A stretch of DNA of 40,625 nt from Granulicella sp. S190 (GTDB taxonomy: Bacteria; Acidobacteriota; Terriglobia; Terriglobales; Acidobacteriaceae): assembly GCF_009766095.1 (NCBI RefSeq), contig NZ_LMUD01000014.1, forward strand, positions 367,461 to 408,085, read 5' to 3'. The first letter of the stretch is position 1, and every line of letters begins with the position of its first letter. The notes under the pieces are model-generated. The model did not search any database. It worked only from the letters and a program-made list of their open reading frames with translations, and was not told the DNA's origin. Position numbers and translations under genes: made by a program. Of the stretch, positions 1 to 8,106 are shown one piece after another.

Positions 1-401
1 TGTCCGTCGCACTGCCAACGTCGGTCGAGCCCCATGGCGATGACCCGCAACTCGTGCCCCTGCAACAGCATGAGATGTCGCACCCGCAGATCTAGCATGG
101 GAGACCCCGGCACGCGCTTTCACCGATGTCGACACCCGGGCCGTCCCGGCTGAGTGTCGCTTCGTCTTAGCCACTGCCGTCGTTGTTGCGTTCGCTCTCC
201 CCCCAGCTCCAAGAACAAGGCCGAAGAGAAGTGCGCCTAAAACCTTCAATGATCTCGACACAGGCGATCCCTCTTATTGATTTGACTGCAATCGAACTGC
301 CATCGATCCAGAATTCATCTAATAGAACACTCATTTAACAGCATATGTCGCGGCAGCACAGTTCCCCATTTGTGCTACTCCACCCGAAATCAGTTGTACC
401 A
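1..401. other. No convincing complete gene; possible gene fragment at the left edge
   Basis: This stretch follows the 3' end of ftsZ. Two overlapping open frames run off the left edge on opposite strands. One is on the minus strand, starting with ATG at 99 and reading MLDLRVRHLM and on. The other is on the plus strand, ending with TAG at 91-93. Both have GC-rich third positions, so I cannot choose between them, and neither resembles a protein I know. From about 100 to 401 I see no reading frame, tRNA or clear terminator. Confidence 0.25.
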
Positions 402-1889
402 CTAGTTCCCGCGACGCAGAAACGCTGGTATATCAAGCTCATCCGACTCCGCTTGCCCAGTAGGCACCACCGTTGCGCTTCCCGACGCCGGAACACGTGC
501 CGACGACTCCGCGCCATCTCCCGCCGCAGCACGGACATGTTCCTGTTGGACGTGCAATAACGCAGAAAAGTGAGTCGCCTCTCGCGCCCGATCCGTCGGC
601 TCAGCCTCCGCGCGATCTGCTTCAGCGGCTCTCTCAGCGCGCCCCGCGGGTGTTCGGAAAAAGTCGTCATCGAAGACCGAAGCCGGTACCGGAATCAACT
701 CCGCGCTGCCACCCTCTCTCTTCACCACCGGCTCTTTTATCTCATGAGACTCGCGCTCCGGCTTCGCAGCCTCAGGCCTCGTCTCCATCTCGCTCGCAAA
801 CCGCGTCGTACCCGCCCGCGGAGTCACGACACGCGGCTGAATCGGCACGTCATACCGCATCGTTGGCAGCGTCGCCTCAGCCAGCATCCGCTCCCGCCGC
901 TGCGGCATCTCCTGCTGCTTGAATCCCGTCGCAATGACGGTGATCTTTACCTCATCACCCATCGACTCGTCCTGCACCGCACCGAAGATGATATTCGCAT
1001 CCTCATGCGCCGCATTCTGAATGATGCTCGAAGCCTCATTCACCTCGCTCAGCTTCAAACTGCTCGAACCCGTAATGTTGATCAGAATTCCCCGCGCCCC
1101 ATCGATCGCTCCGGCCTCCAGCAGAGGCGAAGCCATCGCGGCCATCGCAGCCTCAACCGCACGATTCGCGCCCGACCGCACGCCCGTTCCCATCACCGCA
1201 TAGCCCATCCCCGCCATCGTCGTCTTCACGTCGGCGAAGTCACGGTTGATCACGCCAGGAATCGTAATAATGTCCGAGATCCCCTGCACACCCTGCCGCA
1301 ATACATCGTCTGCAATCCGGAAGCTCTCAAAGAATCCCGCGTCCTTCGCCACTGCCAGCAGCTTCTCATTCGGAATCACGATCACAGTATCGACCGACTC
1401 CAGCAGCTCCTGCATACCGCGCTCCGCCTGCTGCATCCGTCGCTTGCCCTCGAACGCAAACGGCCGCGTCACCACCGCCACCGTCAACGCTCCCATCTCG
1501 CTCGCGAGGCTCGCAATCACCGGAGCAGCGCCAGTCCCCGTACCTCCGCCCAGCCCAGCCGTAACGAACACCATGTCCGCGCCCTCGAGCGCCTCGATGA
1601 TCTTGTCCGAATCCTCCAGCGCCGCCCGCCGACCCACATCCGGATTCGCGCCCGCACCCAGTCCGCTCGTCAGCTTCACCCCAAGCTGCAGCTTCACCGG
1701 CGCATTCGACACCTGCAGCGCCTGCACATCTGTATTCGCCGCAATAAACTCCACGCCGACCACATTCGCCGCAATCATGCGATTCACCGCATTGTTGCCA
1801 CCGCCACCCACGCCGATGACTTTAATCCGCGCACCGTGCGGTATCTCATCGTGATAGTGGATACGAAGATCGTCTGGCAGATTGGACAT
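402..1889 (-). CDS. ftsZ: Cell division protein FtsZ
   Basis: Tubulin-like GTPase that polymerises at midcell into the Z ring and recruits the division machinery. The N-terminal Rossmann part ([17 protein letters not shown], residues 22-38) is followed by the tubulin signature GGGTGTG at 114-120 and the T7-loop segment NRDFADV, which completes the GTPase site of the neighbouring subunit. The folded core ends near residue 330. A charged linker of about 150 residues follows, then the C-terminal peptide [13 protein letters not shown], which in this family binds FtsA and other tethers. At 495 residues it is longer than E. coli FtsZ (383), mostly through the linker. The ATG has AAGGAG ten bases upstream. 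It is separated from ftsA by about 5 kb of unrelated genes, so it must be transcribed from the 1890-2141 interval or beyond. Confidence 0.98.
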   Translation of the reverse strand: MSNLPDDLRIHYHDEIPHGARIKVIGVGGGGNNAVNRMIAANVVGVEFIAANTDVQALQVSNAPVKLQLGVKLTSGLGAGANPDVGRRAALEDSDKIIEALEGADMVFVTAGLGGGTGTGAAPVIASLASEMGALTVAVVTRPFAFEGKRRMQQAERGMQELLESVDTVIVIPNEKLLAVAKDAGFFESFRIADDVLRQGVQGISDIITIPGVINRDFADVKTTMAGMGYAVMGTGVRSGANRAVEAAMAAMASPLLEAGAIDGARGILINITGSSSLKLSEVNEASSIIQNAAHEDANIIFGAVQDESMGDEVKITVIATGFKQQEMPQRRERMLAEATLPTMRYDVPIQPRVVTPRAGTTRFASEMETRPEAAKPERESHEIKEPVVKREGGSAELIPVPASVFDDDFFRTPAGRAERAAEADRAEAEPTDRAREATHFSALLHVQQEHVRAAAGDGAESSARVPASGSATVVPTGQAESDELDIPAFLRRGN

Positions 1890-2141
1890 AGCGGCAGTAC
1901 TCCTTAAGGTGTTTCAATTCTCCCATCTCCGCGCCAAACGCACGACCCTCGTTTTCCACCGCCCGTACCACGCATGGTTCCAAATCCCGCATAGCTGCAC
2001 CACTTTTGGTGTGATGAGTCTTCGCCCTTCGTTACACTTTCGTTTCCCTGCAGTCAGTACGACTTTCTCCTTGCAAAGATCTTCTTCGCACCCCACACTA
2101 AAACAGTCCCTCACAATTCAAAGTCCATCGGAGCCATCGCA

Positions 2142-3728
2142 ATGAGCCTGACCCGACGTGTCTTCCTCCAACGCATCGCCCAGATAGGCGGATACTCCGC
2201 CGCATTCGCCACCATGCAGGCACTAGGCCTCATGCCCGCCGTCGGCCAGTCTCCGATTCCAACTCTTGCCGCCGACTTCGGCAAAGGCAAGAAAGTCATC
2301 ATCCTCGGCGGAGGCATCGCCGGCATGACCGCCGCCTACGAACTACGCAAAGCAGGCTTCGACTGCACCATCCTCGAAGCCCGAAACCGCCCCGGCGGAC
2401 GCAACTGGACCGTCCGCGACGGCACCAAAGTCGAATTCACCGACGGCACCATCCAAAACTGCGAGTGGCAGGACGGCGGCTATCTCAACGCCGGCCCCGC
2501 GCGCATCCCCTCCATTCACACCCACATTCTTGGCTACTGTCAGGAGCTCGGCGTTCGCCTCGAAGTTGAAGTCAACAGCTCCCGCTCCGCTCTCATGCAG
2601 TCTCCCAAGCTCAACCATGGCGACCCCGTCCAGCAGCGCCAGGTCGTCCACGACACCCGCGGCTATCTCGCCGAACTCCTCTCCAAAGCCATCAACAAAC
2701 ACACCCTCGACGACGAGCTCTCCAAAGAAGAAACTGCCCGTCTCCTCGAATTCCTTCGGAACTTCGGCGACCTGAACAAAGAGGGACGTTACACCGGCAC
2801 ACCTCGCGCAGGTTTCATCACTGGCCCCGGTGCAGGCCCCGTCAACTCCGTTCTACACAAACCGCTCAACTTCTCCGAACTCCTCGCCGCCGACATGACC
2901 ACCGGCGAGTTCTACGAGGAACAGATCGACTGGCAGGCCACCATGTTCCAGCCCGTCGGCGGCATGGATCGCATCGCCTACGGCTTCGCAAAATCACTCG
3001 GCGACATGATCCACTACGAGTGTCCCGTCACCGAGATCACCACCTCCGCCCAAAGCGTCACCGTCGCCTACACCAAATCCGGCACCACCCAAACCATCAC
3101 TGCCGACTTCTGCATCTGCACCCTACCCCTACCAATCCTCGCCAAAACCAAAAACAACTTCTCTCCCGAAGCACAGCAGGCATTCACAGGCATGCCCATG
3201 GTCCCGCTCTATAAAATCGCCTGGGAGTCTCCACGCTTCTGGGAGAAAGAGAACAACATCTACGGCGGCATCTCCTTCCTCAAAGACAAGGTCGACCTCG
3301 TCTGGTACCCCACCGACAAACTCTTCTCCCCCACTGGCGTCCTCGTCGCTGGCTTCAACTCCGAGCAGAAGATCGTAGGCGGCGTAGGCGGCACTACAAC
3401 CGGCGAGCTCTCTGCTTTCGGCGCACTCCCCACCATCGAAGCAAAGTTCGAAGCCTCCCGTCAGGCCGTAGAACTCCTTCACCCGGGCCGCTCGCACCTG
3501 CTCACCAAACCAATCTACGTCGCATGGGCAAAAATCCCATACTCACTCGGCTGCCTTGCAAACAACTTTGTCGCCAGCAGTGACCCGGCCTACAAACAGC
3601 TTGAAAAACCGGAGGGCAAGACCTACTTCGCCGGCGACTACCTCTCTCATCTCGTCGCCTGGCAGGAAGGCGCAGTCCTCTCCGCCCACCACGCCATCGA
3701 GCGCATCGCAAAGCAGGTTAAGAGCTAA
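2142..3728 (+). CDS. Tat-exported FAD-dependent amine oxidase (flavin monoamine oxidase family)
   Basis: Probable flavoenzyme oxidising an amine or amino acid; the substrate cannot be read from the sequence. The N-terminus carries a twin-arginine signal (LTRRVFLQR followed by a hydrophobic stretch to about residue 35), so a folded FAD-loaded protein is probably exported. The dinucleotide-binding fingerprint VIILGGGIAGMTAAYELRKAG is at about residues 50-70, followed by LEARNRPGGR, typical of the amine oxidase family. The C-terminal FAD-binding segment TYFAGDYLSHLVAWQEGA is near residue 495. The length of 528 residues is normal. The start ATG has GGAG eight bases upstream. It is divergent from ftsZ and 19 bases ahead of an acetyltransferase gene, so the two are probably co-transcribed. 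Confidence 0.88.
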   Translation: MSLTRRVFLQRIAQIGGYSAAFATMQALGLMPAVGQSPIPTLAADFGKGKKVIILGGGIAGMTAAYELRKAGFDCTILEARNRPGGRNWTVRDGTKVEFTDGTIQNCEWQDGGYLNAGPARIPSIHTHILGYCQELGVRLEVEVNSSRSALMQSPKLNHGDPVQQRQVVHDTRGYLAELLSKAINKHTLDDELSKEETARLLEFLRNFGDLNKEGRYTGTPRAGFITGPGAGPVNSVLHKPLNFSELLAADMTTGEFYEEQIDWQATMFQPVGGMDRIAYGFAKSLGDMIHYECPVTEITTSAQSVTVAYTKSGTTQTITADFCICTLPLPILAKTKNNFSPEAQQAFTGMPMVPLYKIAWESPRFWEKENNIYGGISFLKDKVDLVWYPTDKLFSPTGVLVAGFNSEQKIVGGVGGTTTGELSAFGALPTIEAKFEASRQAVELLHPGRSHLLTKPIYVAWAKIPYSLGCLANNFVASSDPAYKQLEKPEGKTYFAGDYLSHLVAWQEGAVLSAHHAIERIAKQVKS

Positions 3729-3747
3729 CTTCGCTCTACAACAAACC

Positions 3748-4203
3748 ATGATCCTGATTCAACAAATCGAGCTGCCCATAGCAGGCCTGGAAGAACTCCA
3801 CGCGGAAGCGAAACAAAGTGGCTACGACTTCATCGACACTCTGGTCGAAGAGTGGGCCAGCGGAGCCAATCGCTTCGAAGCTCCCGGCGAAATCCTCTGC
3901 GGTCATCTCCACCACGATCAACTCGTCGCAGTCGGCGGACTCACCCTCGACCCCTTCACCGCCGAATCACACACAGGCCGTATCCGCCGCGTCTACGTCC
4001 GCTCCGCATGGCGCAACCAGGGAGTCGGCCGCGCGCTTGTCTCCGCCCTCATCGAAGAAGCTCGAAAGAACTTCCGCCACGTACGCCTGCGCGCAGAGAA
4101 TGCCAATGCCGCTCGTCTCTACGAAAGACTCGGCTTCACTCCCATCGACGACCCTGACGCAACCCACACTCTCTCTTTCATCAACCTTGCCGCACCCAAC
4201 TAA
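3748..4203 (+). CDS. GNAT-family N-acetyltransferase
   Basis: Predicted acetyl-CoA-dependent N-acetyltransferase, 151 residues. The GNAT core is clear: strand and motif A in RRVYVRSAWRNQGVGRALVSA (about residues 87-107), with the acetyl-CoA pyrophosphate loop RNQGVG, and the motif B segment NANAARLYERLGF near the end. The substrate is unknown. I place the start at the ATG at 3748 (MILIQQIEL). The frame is open further upstream, but that part lies inside the amine oxidase gene and has the composition of a shadow frame. It is 19 bases after the amine oxidase stop, so they are probably one transcript. Its TAA overlaps the stop of the convergent SRPBCC gene. Confidence 0.85.
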   Translation: MILIQQIELPIAGLEELHAEAKQSGYDFIDTLVEEWASGANRFEAPGEILCGHLHHDQLVAVGGLTLDPFTAESHTGRIRRVYVRSAWRNQGVGRALVSALIEEARKNFRHVRLRAENANAARLYERLGFTPIDDPDATHTLSFINLAAPN

Positions 4204-4679
4204 AGCCACGCCAGCTGATCAGTCAGCCGGTCGAGGCTCTGACACCACCCCTCTGTCATTCCCGAAAGGTAAGGCGGCGCTGCAGGCGTCGTCTTGATCA
4301 CTCGCGCAACCAGCGAGATCTCCGTTCCGCCACGTGCTTCCGTAAAAATCACCGTATTCAGTACTTCGAACATCGGCGTCCCCGCACCGTCAATCGCCGC
4401 CGTCACAAAGACCAGCCTGTGCGGCCGATCGATCGTCACAAATCGACCGGTCATCGGACAAACCACTCCATCCGGCGAACACATCTCGATCATCATTGCA
4501 CCGCCGATACGAGCATCGACCTCGCACATCAGGGTAGTGAAGCCCTTCGGCCCCCACCACTTCGCAAGGTGCTCCTTCTTGATCCACGCCGCGAACACCA
4601 CATCCGGCGAGGCCGCCACTCTTCGTGTCAGACAGACCTCCAGCAGCCCCGCCTCCATCACGCCAGCTCCAAACACCAT
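4200..4679 (-). CDS. SRPBCC / AHSA1-like domain protein (third in the array)
   Basis: Small START-like (SRPBCC) fold protein of the AHSA1 group, 159 residues. The family signatures are visible: RRVAASPDVVFAAWIKKEHL then WWGPKGFTT near residues 40-48, the central sheet VDARIGGAMMIEM, and a C-terminal helix GWCQSLDRLTDQL. Such proteins have a hydrophobic ligand cavity, but their substrate is generally unknown. It is the last gene of the arsR-led operon. Its ATG lies four bases after the previous gene's stop, and the ribosome site GAGGTG overlaps that stop. It is the most divergent of the three paralogues, with extra N-terminal residues (MVFGAGVMEAGL). Its stop overlaps that of the facing acetyltransferase. 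Confidence 0.85.
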   Translation of the reverse strand: MVFGAGVMEAGLLEVCLTRRVAASPDVVFAAWIKKEHLAKWWGPKGFTTLMCEVDARIGGAMMIEMCSPDGVVCPMTGRFVTIDRPHRLVFVTAAIDGAGTPMFEVLNTVIFTEARGGTEISLVARVIKTTPAAPPYLSGMTEGWCQSLDRLTDQLAWL

Positions 4680-4682
4680 AGT

Positions 4683-5177
4683 TCACCTCGCCAAAAAATC
4701 CTCCAGCTTATCGAAGCTGCTGTTCCATCCCTTCCCATGCCCGTCCCGGTCTTCTTCAGTTACGAAGAAAGTCTGGTGGAAGTTCATCGTCGTCTTTCCA
4801 TCGCTCTCCGCCAGCGTGATCGTAATCACGGTGTCATGCTCTGGAAGTCCGCTGCCCTCTTCCCAATGAAACGTGAAGACAAGCCTCTCAGGCTCAACCA
4901 GTTCCAGATACTCGCCACCCTGCCACAGGTCTGCCGTCCGCCACTGACCAGCGGTATCGGTGAATCCGTCACTGTGCAAACAGTTTCGCCACTTACCGCC
5001 CGGCCGAACGTCTGCGGTCAGATTTCGGGCCTCAAACAGGCGGGGTCCGAACCACTGCGCCATATGTTCAGGGTCGGTCCATGCTTTCCACACCAACTCT
5101 CGTGGCGCATCGAACACCCGCGTAATCCAAAGCTCGTTCTGAGTCCTCGCCTTCGGAGATACAGTTACAGTACTCAT
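4683..5177 (-). CDS. SRPBCC / AHSA1-like domain protein (second in the array)
   Basis: AHSA1-type SRPBCC protein of 164 residues. Typical elements are ITRVFDAPRELVWKAWTDPEHMAQWFGP near the N-terminus, VRPGGKWR in the sheet, and the terminal helix GKGWNSSFDKLEDFLA. It is a paralogue of its two neighbours and probably arose by local duplication. The start ATG overlaps the TGA of the preceding gene (ATGA) and has a strong AAGGAGGAG site, so translation is probably coupled. Function is unknown; regulators of the ArsR type next to AHSA1 genes are a recurrent pairing in bacteria. Confidence 0.87.
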   Translation of the reverse strand: MSTVTVSPKARTQNELWITRVFDAPRELVWKAWTDPEHMAQWFGPRLFEARNLTADVRPGGKWRNCLHSDGFTDTAGQWRTADLWQGGEYLELVEPERLVFTFHWEEGSGLPEHDTVITITLAESDGKTTMNFHQTFFVTEEDRDGHGKGWNSSFDKLEDFLAR

Positions 5178-5692
5178 CGCACTCCTCCTTGTTTGTTCGC
5201 CGCGAGCCGCTCCGACAGATAACCCGCCAGCCGCTCCAGCGTCTGCTTCCCGCCCTCAATCGATCCGTAGTCACGCACATTCTCGTCACGCGCCTCAGCC
5301 GAAGCAAACACATGACGCATCGTCACCCGCGTACCGCCCGCCACCTCTTCAAAGGTCGCGGTCTTTACAATGTTCACCACTGGCCCGCCTGCTCTACCGC
5401 CGGTCAACGTGTACACCAGCAACTCGCGCGGCACTACCTCTAAAAACACGCTCTCGTTCGGATAATCGGTGCCATCGGGCCCATGCATCACGTGCTTCCA
5501 CACACCGCCCGGCCTCACATCCATCACTTCAATCGTCGTCGTAAAGCCCTTCGGCCCCCACCACAACGCAACCTGTTTCGGATCGGTCCACGCCTCCCAG
5601 ACCATAGCGCGCGGCGCATCGAACACTCTCGTCAGAACGATCTCCCGCTCTGCGGTGCTCCCTTTCATCTCTACTTTCGTATCAACCGTCAT
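5174..5692 (-). CDS. SRPBCC / AHSA1-like domain protein (first in the array)
   Basis: AHSA1-type SRPBCC protein, 172 residues. It shows the family opening VLTRVFDAPRAMVWEAWTDP, the WWGPKGFTTT segment, VRPGGVWKHVMHGPDG, and the closing helix GGKQTLERLAGYL. It lies 66 bases after the DHFR-like gene and overlaps the next paralogue by four bases, so these belong to one operon. The three array members share the WxGP and xRPGG positions but differ through the central sheet and loops, which fits different ligands. The ATG has GAGGAG upstream. Confidence 0.87.
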   Translation of the reverse strand: MTVDTKVEMKGSTAEREIVLTRVFDAPRAMVWEAWTDPKQVALWWGPKGFTTTIEVMDVRPGGVWKHVMHGPDGTDYPNESVFLEVVPRELLVYTLTGGRAGGPVVNIVKTATFEEVAGGTRVTMRHVFASAEARDENVRDYGSIEGGKQTLERLAGYLSERLAANKQGGVR

Positions 5693-5758
5693 CCCGCATC
5701 TCCTCGTCTTTAGTTTTGTCGTTCAATCTGTTGTGAAATCTATCGTCAGCCTTCCTTC

Positions 5759-6322
5759 TCACGTCGCCTCGTAGGTAACCAGAATCTTTCCGTTCTTGAA
5801 GACTCTCGTCTTCACCAGCTTCAATGTCAGCTTCTCTGTCATCCCCTCGAACATCGTTCGCCCTTTACCCAGCGCTACCGGATCGATCATCATCTGGTAC
5901 TCATCGATCAGCTTCTCCGGCGCCAGCTGCGACACGATACTGCCGCTGCCAAGAATCACCATGTCCGGCCCCTGCTGCTCCTTCATCTTGCAAACCTCGG
6001 AGACAAGCTCGCCCCTCACCAACGTCGTGTCGCTCCACGCAGCCTCTGCAAGACTCCTGGAAAACACGACCTTTGCCATGCGATTCATCCCCTTGGCAAC
6101 CGCAGGATTATGCTGATCGGCCATAGGCGATGGCCAATACCTCGCCATCAGTTCGTAGGTCACTCTACCGAACAACATCTGACCGGCACCACCCGCATTC
6201 CCCGCAACAAACTCCGCATACTCCGGATCGTCATTGCCGTTATGAGCCCAACTGAAGTCGCCGTTCGCTCCGACAAAATATCCGTCCAGCGACACATGAT
6301 TGAACACGCTCAATCTCCGCAT
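5759..6322 (-). CDS. Dihydrofolate reductase-fold protein (RibD C-terminal domain family)
   Basis: 187-residue stand-alone protein of the DHFR/RibD-C fold. The opening RRLSVFNHVSLDGYFVG and the segments LFGRVTYELMARYW (about residues 50-63) and DMVILGSGSIVSQL (about 120-133) are typical of this family of predicted NADPH-dependent reductases. The substrate of stand-alone members is not known, and this is not a folate DHFR by sequence. It lies 49 bases after arsR and ahead of the three AHSA1 genes, an operon arrangement seen in many soil bacteria. The ATG has GGAGAGGG upstream. Confidence 0.85.
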   Translation of the reverse strand: MRRLSVFNHVSLDGYFVGANGDFSWAHNGNDDPEYAEFVAGNAGGAGQMLFGRVTYELMARYWPSPMADQHNPAVAKGMNRMAKVVFSRSLAEAAWSDTTLVRGELVSEVCKMKEQQGPDMVILGSGSIVSQLAPEKLIDEYQMMIDPVALGKGRTMFEGMTEKLTLKLVKTRVFKNGKILVTYEAT

Positions 6323-6371
6323 ATCTGGTCCCTCTCCTCATCTCATCTCGTCTGCGCGGGCCCGATAATCC

Positions 6372-6752
6372 TCATCTCAACTTCGTCTTCGCCTTAGCCC
6401 TCTTACCGTTCTTCGGCGCCTGCTTCTTCTCTTTCGCCTGCAACGTCTTCAGGTACTCATCCAGCCGATCGAAGCTCTGCTCCCAGAACCGCCGGTACTC
6501 ATCCAGCCAGTCCGCCGCCTGCCTCAGCGGCTCAACCTCCAGCTTGCACGGCCGCCACTGCGCCTCGCGCCCTCGCGAGATCAAACCCGCCTTCTCCAGA
6601 ACCTTCAAGTGCCGCGAGATCGCCGGCATGCTCATCTCGAACGGGGCGGCAATCTCGGTAACCGAAGTCTCCCCAAGAGCAAGCCGCGCAAGAATCGCCC
6701 GCCTCGTGGGATCGGCCAGTGCAGCAAACGTCGATGTCATCTCGTCTGTCAT
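6372..6752 (-). CDS. ArsR-family winged-helix transcriptional regulator
   Basis: 126-residue HTH repressor. The winged helix spans about residues 5-85: ADPTRRAILARLALGE, then the recognition region VTEIAAPFEMSMPAISRHLKVLEKAGLI and the wing residues SRGREAQWRPC. No metal-binding cysteine pair (CxC) of the ArsR/SmtB metal sensors is present, so it is probably not a metal sensor; it belongs to the subgroup commonly found beside AHSA1/SRPBCC genes. A Lys/Arg-rich tail closes the protein. It is first in the operon and probably autoregulates through the paired 16-bp repeats that begin eight bases upstream of its ATG. Confidence 0.9.
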   Translation of the reverse strand: MTDEMTSTFAALADPTRRAILARLALGETSVTEIAAPFEMSMPAISRHLKVLEKAGLISRGREAQWRPCKLEVEPLRQAADWLDEYRRFWEQSFDRLDEYLKTLQAKEKKQAPKNGKRAKAKTKLR

Positions 6753-6759
6753 AACCTAT

Positions 6760-6791
6760 TTAACCATCAAGTTAATTAACCATAACGTTAA
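6760..6791. promoter_or_regulatory. Candidate ArsR operator: two abutting 16-bp repeats
   Basis: TTAACCATCAAGTTAA (6760-6775) is followed directly by TTAACCATAACGTTAA (6776-6791). The units match at 14 of 16 positions, and each has inverted ends TTAAC and GTTAA. The array sits immediately upstream of the arsR start, where a repressor dimer on each unit would block transcription. That it binds this ArsR is inference. Confidence 0.6.
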
Positions 6792-6858
6792 ATACAAAAT
6801 CTGGCTAGAGGAAAATCGAAATAATTATTTTTTTTTGAAGAGCCCTGCGACCTGCCCG

Positions 6859-6891
6859 AAAAAAGCTGGCCCCGTCCTAGAAGCTTCCAGC
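6859..6891 (-). terminator. Possible intrinsic terminator at the end of ftsA
   Basis: On the minus strand GCTGG and CCAGC can pair around the ftsA stop codon and are followed by six T residues (A run at 6859-6864 on the plus strand). The stem is only 5 bp with a long loop, so this is a weak call. It would separate the murC-ftsQ-ftsA transcript from the arsR region. Confidence 0.35.
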
Positions 6892-8106
6892 GAAGATCGC
6901 CTTCAACTTCGCTCGCAGCCCCTGCTCTTCGCTCGCTCGCCGAACCTGCGTGCGGTGCGTATAAAGCAGCATTCCAATCGCCGCCGCATACTCCGGCACA
7001 GCCAGCTCAGGCGGCATCCTCGACAGCGGAACAGGATAGCCAATCCGTGCCGGAACCCGCAGCAGACTCTCCGCGTTATCCAGCAGCCCCGCCATATTCG
7101 CGCCGCCTCCTGTCACCACGCAGCCCGCGCCCAGAGCCTCCAGCACTCCACCCTGCCGCAGGTTATCCCGCAGCATCGTAAACAACTCACGCGCACGCGG
7201 CTCCAGTATCTCTGCAAGAAATCTCTGGCGCACCATACGCGCCGGCTGGCCTCCGGAGAATGCCAGATTCCCGCCCACTTCAATCTCATTCAACTGCGGC
7301 ACAGCCGTCACCACGCAATGCCCGTACAGCTTCTTCAGATACTCCGCTTCCTCCACCGTCACATGCAGACCAACCGCAAGGTCGTTCGTAAAGTGGTCTC
7401 CGCCAATCGGCAGTACGGCGGTATGCGCAATCGATCCTTCAAAGAATACCGCCAGCTCCGTCGTGCTCGAGCCGATATCGGCGATGCACACGCCCAGCTC
7501 CCGCTCATCTGCGCTCAACACCGCCTCAGCCGCGGCTATGCCTTCGTACACCGTATCCTGCACCTCTAAGCCCGCGCGGTTCGCACACGTAATCACGCTC
7601 TGCGCCACACCGCCCGAGCAAGTCGAAAGATGCAGATTCACCTCAAGCCTGTTCCCCACCATCCCCACCGGATCATGAATCCCCGGCTGGTCGTCGAGAA
7701 TGAACTCCTGCGGCAGCAGGTGCAGCACCTCACGGTCGGGCGGCAACGCCACTGAACGCGCCCTGTCCACCGCCGCGCGAACCTCCTCCCGCGTAATCTC
7801 CCGCATCCGGCTGCCCATGCTGATGCCGCCGCGAGAGTTCACCCCGCGTACATGTGTCCCGCCAATCCCCACAATCGCTGTTTCAATTCCGGCCTTCGCG
7901 ACTCGCTCCGCAGTCAACGCCGCGCGGTTGATCGCCTCCGCCGCCGGCCCCAGCTCCGCAATCAAACCCTTGCGCATCCCACGCGAAGGCTCTACGCCAT
8001 GTCCGCGATAGCGCAACACGCCGTCCAGCAGCTCCGCCACCAGCACACAACTCTTCGTGCTTCCCGCGTCGAGCACGGTAATCAGATTGTCCTGCTTCTG
8101 ATTCAT
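6877..8106 (-). CDS. ftsA: Cell division protein FtsA
   Basis: Actin-like ATPase that anchors FtsZ filaments to the membrane and signals to the septal synthase. Visible parts are the phosphate-1 motif VLDAGSTKSCVLVAE (about residues 11-25), the SHS2/1C region after about residue 80, phosphate-2 in CIADIGSSTTELAVF, and the adenosine motif VVTGGGANMAGL near residue 332. The C-terminal stretch LRAKLKAIFAGSF looks like the amphipathic membrane-targeting helix, joined by a short linker. Its 409 residues are normal. The ATG overlaps the ftsQ stop (ATGA), so the genes are translationally coupled. Unusually, ftsZ does not follow directly; an unrelated operon starts 124 bases downstream. Confidence 0.97.
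   Translation of the reverse strand: MNQKQDNLITVLDAGSTKSCVLVAELLDGVLRYRGHGVEPSRGMRKGLIAELGPAAEAINRAALTAERVAKAGIETAIVGIGGTHVRGVNSRGGISMGSRMREITREEVRAAVDRARSVALPPDREVLHLLPQEFILDDQPGIHDPVGMVGNRLEVNLHLSTCSGGVAQSVITCANRAGLEVQDTVYEGIAAAEAVLSADERELGVCIADIGSSTTELAVFFEGSIAHTAVLPIGGDHFTNDLAVGLHVTVEEAEYLKKLYGHCVVTAVPQLNEIEVGGNLAFSGGQPARMVRQRFLAEILEPRARELFTMLRDNLRQGGVLEALGAGCVVTGGGANMAGLLDNAESLLRVPARIGYPVPLSRMPPELAVPEYAAAIGMLLYTHRTQVRRASEEQGLRAKLKAIFAGSF

Noticed and set aside
570..1907. 445-codon open frame on the plus strand opposite ftsZ
   Set aside because: Arg/His/Leu-rich composition typical of an antisense shadow of a GC-rich gene; ftsZ on the other strand is certain.
3556..3747. N-terminal extension of the acetyltransferase
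   Set aside because: Lies within the amine oxidase gene and has Ser/Pro/Arg-rich shadow composition; the GNAT fold begins at 3748.
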